A stretch of 64,000 nt of DNA from contig NZ_JODC01000004.1 in assembly GCF_000720765.1 (NCBI RefSeq), positions 1-64,000 of the forward strand. The letters are read 5' to 3'. Source of the stretch: Streptomyces sp. NRRL S-646 (GTDB taxonomy: Bacteria > Actinomycetota > Actinomycetes > Streptomycetales > Streptomycetaceae). The notes beneath the pieces were generated by a model. That model did no database searches, was not told the origin of the DNA, and was given only the letters and a program-made list of their open reading frames with translations. Made by a program: the position numbers and the translations under genes. Below, piece by piece: positions 63,065 through 64,000 of this stretch (within the stretch, counting starts at the first letter, position 1; every line of letters begins with the position of its first letter).

Positions 63065-64000
63065 ATGAAAGCACGCATCGTCGTGGCCGGGGCCTCCATG
63101 GCCGGTCTGCGTGCCGCGGAACAGCTGCGCGCCGCCGGATGGACCGGGACGATCACGCTCGTCGGCGACGAACCGCACATGCCCTACAACCGGCCCCCGC
63201 TCTCCAAGGAGGTACTGGCCGGCAAGGCACCCTTCGCATCGCTGGCCTTCCGCCCCCGCGCGAGCGTGGCCGACGTGGAATGGCGCCTCGGCACGAAGAT
63301 CGTCGCCTCCCGGCTCTCCGAGCGGAGCGTCGAGCTCGACGACGGTTCGACTCTCTCGTACGACGGGCTCGTCGTCGCCACCGGCATGCGGCCCCGTCGG
63401 CTGCGCTGCCCCGGCCCGCTCGCCGGCCGCCACACGGTCCGCACACTGGCCGACGCCCAGGCCCTGCGGGACGAACTGACCCGGCCCGGCGCCCGGTTGG
63501 TCGTGGTCGGCGCCGGGTTCATCGGCTGCGAGGTGGCCGCCACCGCCGTAGGACTCGGGGTCCGCGAGGTGACGGTCGTCGATCCGCTGCCGTTGCCCAT
63601 GGTCGGCCCGCTCGGTGAATTGCTCGGGCGGGCACTGCTGCAACGGCACGAAGAGCGCGGGGTGCGTTTCGCACTCGGCACGACAGTCGCCGGTTTCGAG
63701 GGCGGGGACCGGGTCTCGGGCGTGGTGCTCGGCGACGGAACCGTGCTGCCCGCCGATGTGGTGGTGGAGTCGGTCGGTTCGCTCGCCAACACCGAATGGC
63801 TGGAGGGCAACGGCCTCGACCTGACCGACGGGGTGCTCACGGACGAGCATCTGCGGGTCGGCGGCCGGCCGGAGGTGGTCGCGGTGGGCGACGTGGCACG
63901 TTTCCCCAACGCCCGCTACGACGGCGTACCGCGCCGGGTCGAGCACTGGTGCATTCCCACCGACACGGCCAAGCACGCGGCGAAGGTGCTGGTGGGCCAG
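63065..64000 (+). CDS. FAD-dependent ferredoxin reductase (cut by window end)
   Basis: At least 312 codons, running off the right edge. Two Rossmann sites: VVAGASMAGLRAAEQLRAAG for FAD and VVVGAGFIGCEVAATAV for NAD(P)H, plus EVVAVGDVARFPN as the second FAD motif. This is the one-component reductase type that serves P450 ferredoxins. The ATG is 2 bases after the ferredoxin stop, so they are co-translated. The C-terminal ferredoxin-reductase domain is not seen. Confidence 0.92.
   Translation, partial: MKARIVVAGASMAGLRAAEQLRAAGWTGTITLVGDEPHMPYNRPPLSKEVLAGKAPFASLAFRPRASVADVEWRLGTKIVASRLSERSVELDDGSTLSYDGLVVATGMRPRRLRCPGPLAGRHTVRTLADAQALRDELTRPGARLVVVGAGFIGCEVAATAVGLGVREVTVVDPLPLPMVGPLGELLGRALLQRHEERGVRFALGTTVAGFEGGDRVSGVVLGDGTVLPADVVVESVGSLANTEWLEGNGLDLTDGVLTDEHLRVGGRPEVVAVGDVARFPNARYDGVPRRVEHWCIPTDTAKHAAKVLVGQ

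Overview
The window is about 71 % G+C, with dense genes of strong G/C third-position bias, GTG and TTG starts, only two TTA codons noticed in the called genes, and families typical of actinomycetes (XRE–DUF5753, DUF397, Methyltransf_19, streptogrisin). It reads as accessory chromosomal DNA of a Streptomyces species. I see no rRNA, tRNA, CRISPR array, insertion sequence, phage module or replication origin.

Layout. 1–4561: polar amino-acid ABC importer genes divergent from a CdaR-type regulator, then an acyl-CoA-dehydrogenase-like oxygenase and an SMP-30 lactonase. 4670–9595: a regulatory block with two DUF574-type methyltransferases, a GAF–SpoIIE phosphatase, a small HATPase carrying a TTA codon, a WhiJ-like XRE regulator and a DUF397 protein. 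9613–13334: a secreted GH5 enzyme divergent from a LacI regulator over twin palindromic operators, a DUF2071 protein and a lipoprotein. 13492–17898: an MFS exporter and a UvrA-like drug-resistance ATPase, each preceded by the same two-part promoter-like repeat, then a methyltransferase. 18039–23446: a Tat-exported GH95-like enzyme with a TTA codon, an AraC regulator, a VOC protein and a metallophosphoesterase.

23556–28226 is a five-gene sugar-import operon (PmoA-like protein, lipoprotein binding protein, two permeases, YesL-like membrane protein) led by a LacI-type operator. It is followed by a streptogrisin-type protease with its own perfect palindrome, an NmrA oxidoreductase/HxlR pair, a MerR/methyltransferase pair, ThuA and Gfo/Idh/MocA genes, a membrane SpoIIE phosphatase and an IclR regulator. 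36777–41275 holds small secreted proteins, an M9 collagenase, a LysR regulator and a 50-residue charged protein.

41650–47463 is an aromatic-catabolism locus: a TfdB-like flavin hydroxylase, a hydroxyquinol-type intradiol dioxygenase, a YceI fusion protein, a divergent GAF–Fis activator with a GTCTC/GAGAC operator, and the stump of a second flavin hydroxylase. After a glutamate–cysteine-ligase-like enzyme and a cupin, 49655–57707 is a LacI-controlled glycan locus (very large GH106-like enzyme, MFS transporter, arabinose/fucose-isomerase-like protein) sharing AAAACGTTTT-type operators, next to a secreted GH92 mannosidase. The window ends in a P450 / glutamine-synthetase-like // ferredoxin / ferredoxin-reductase cluster with matched operators in front of the two outward-facing units. 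It resembles mycobacterial cyclic-amine (pip/mor) degradation loci.
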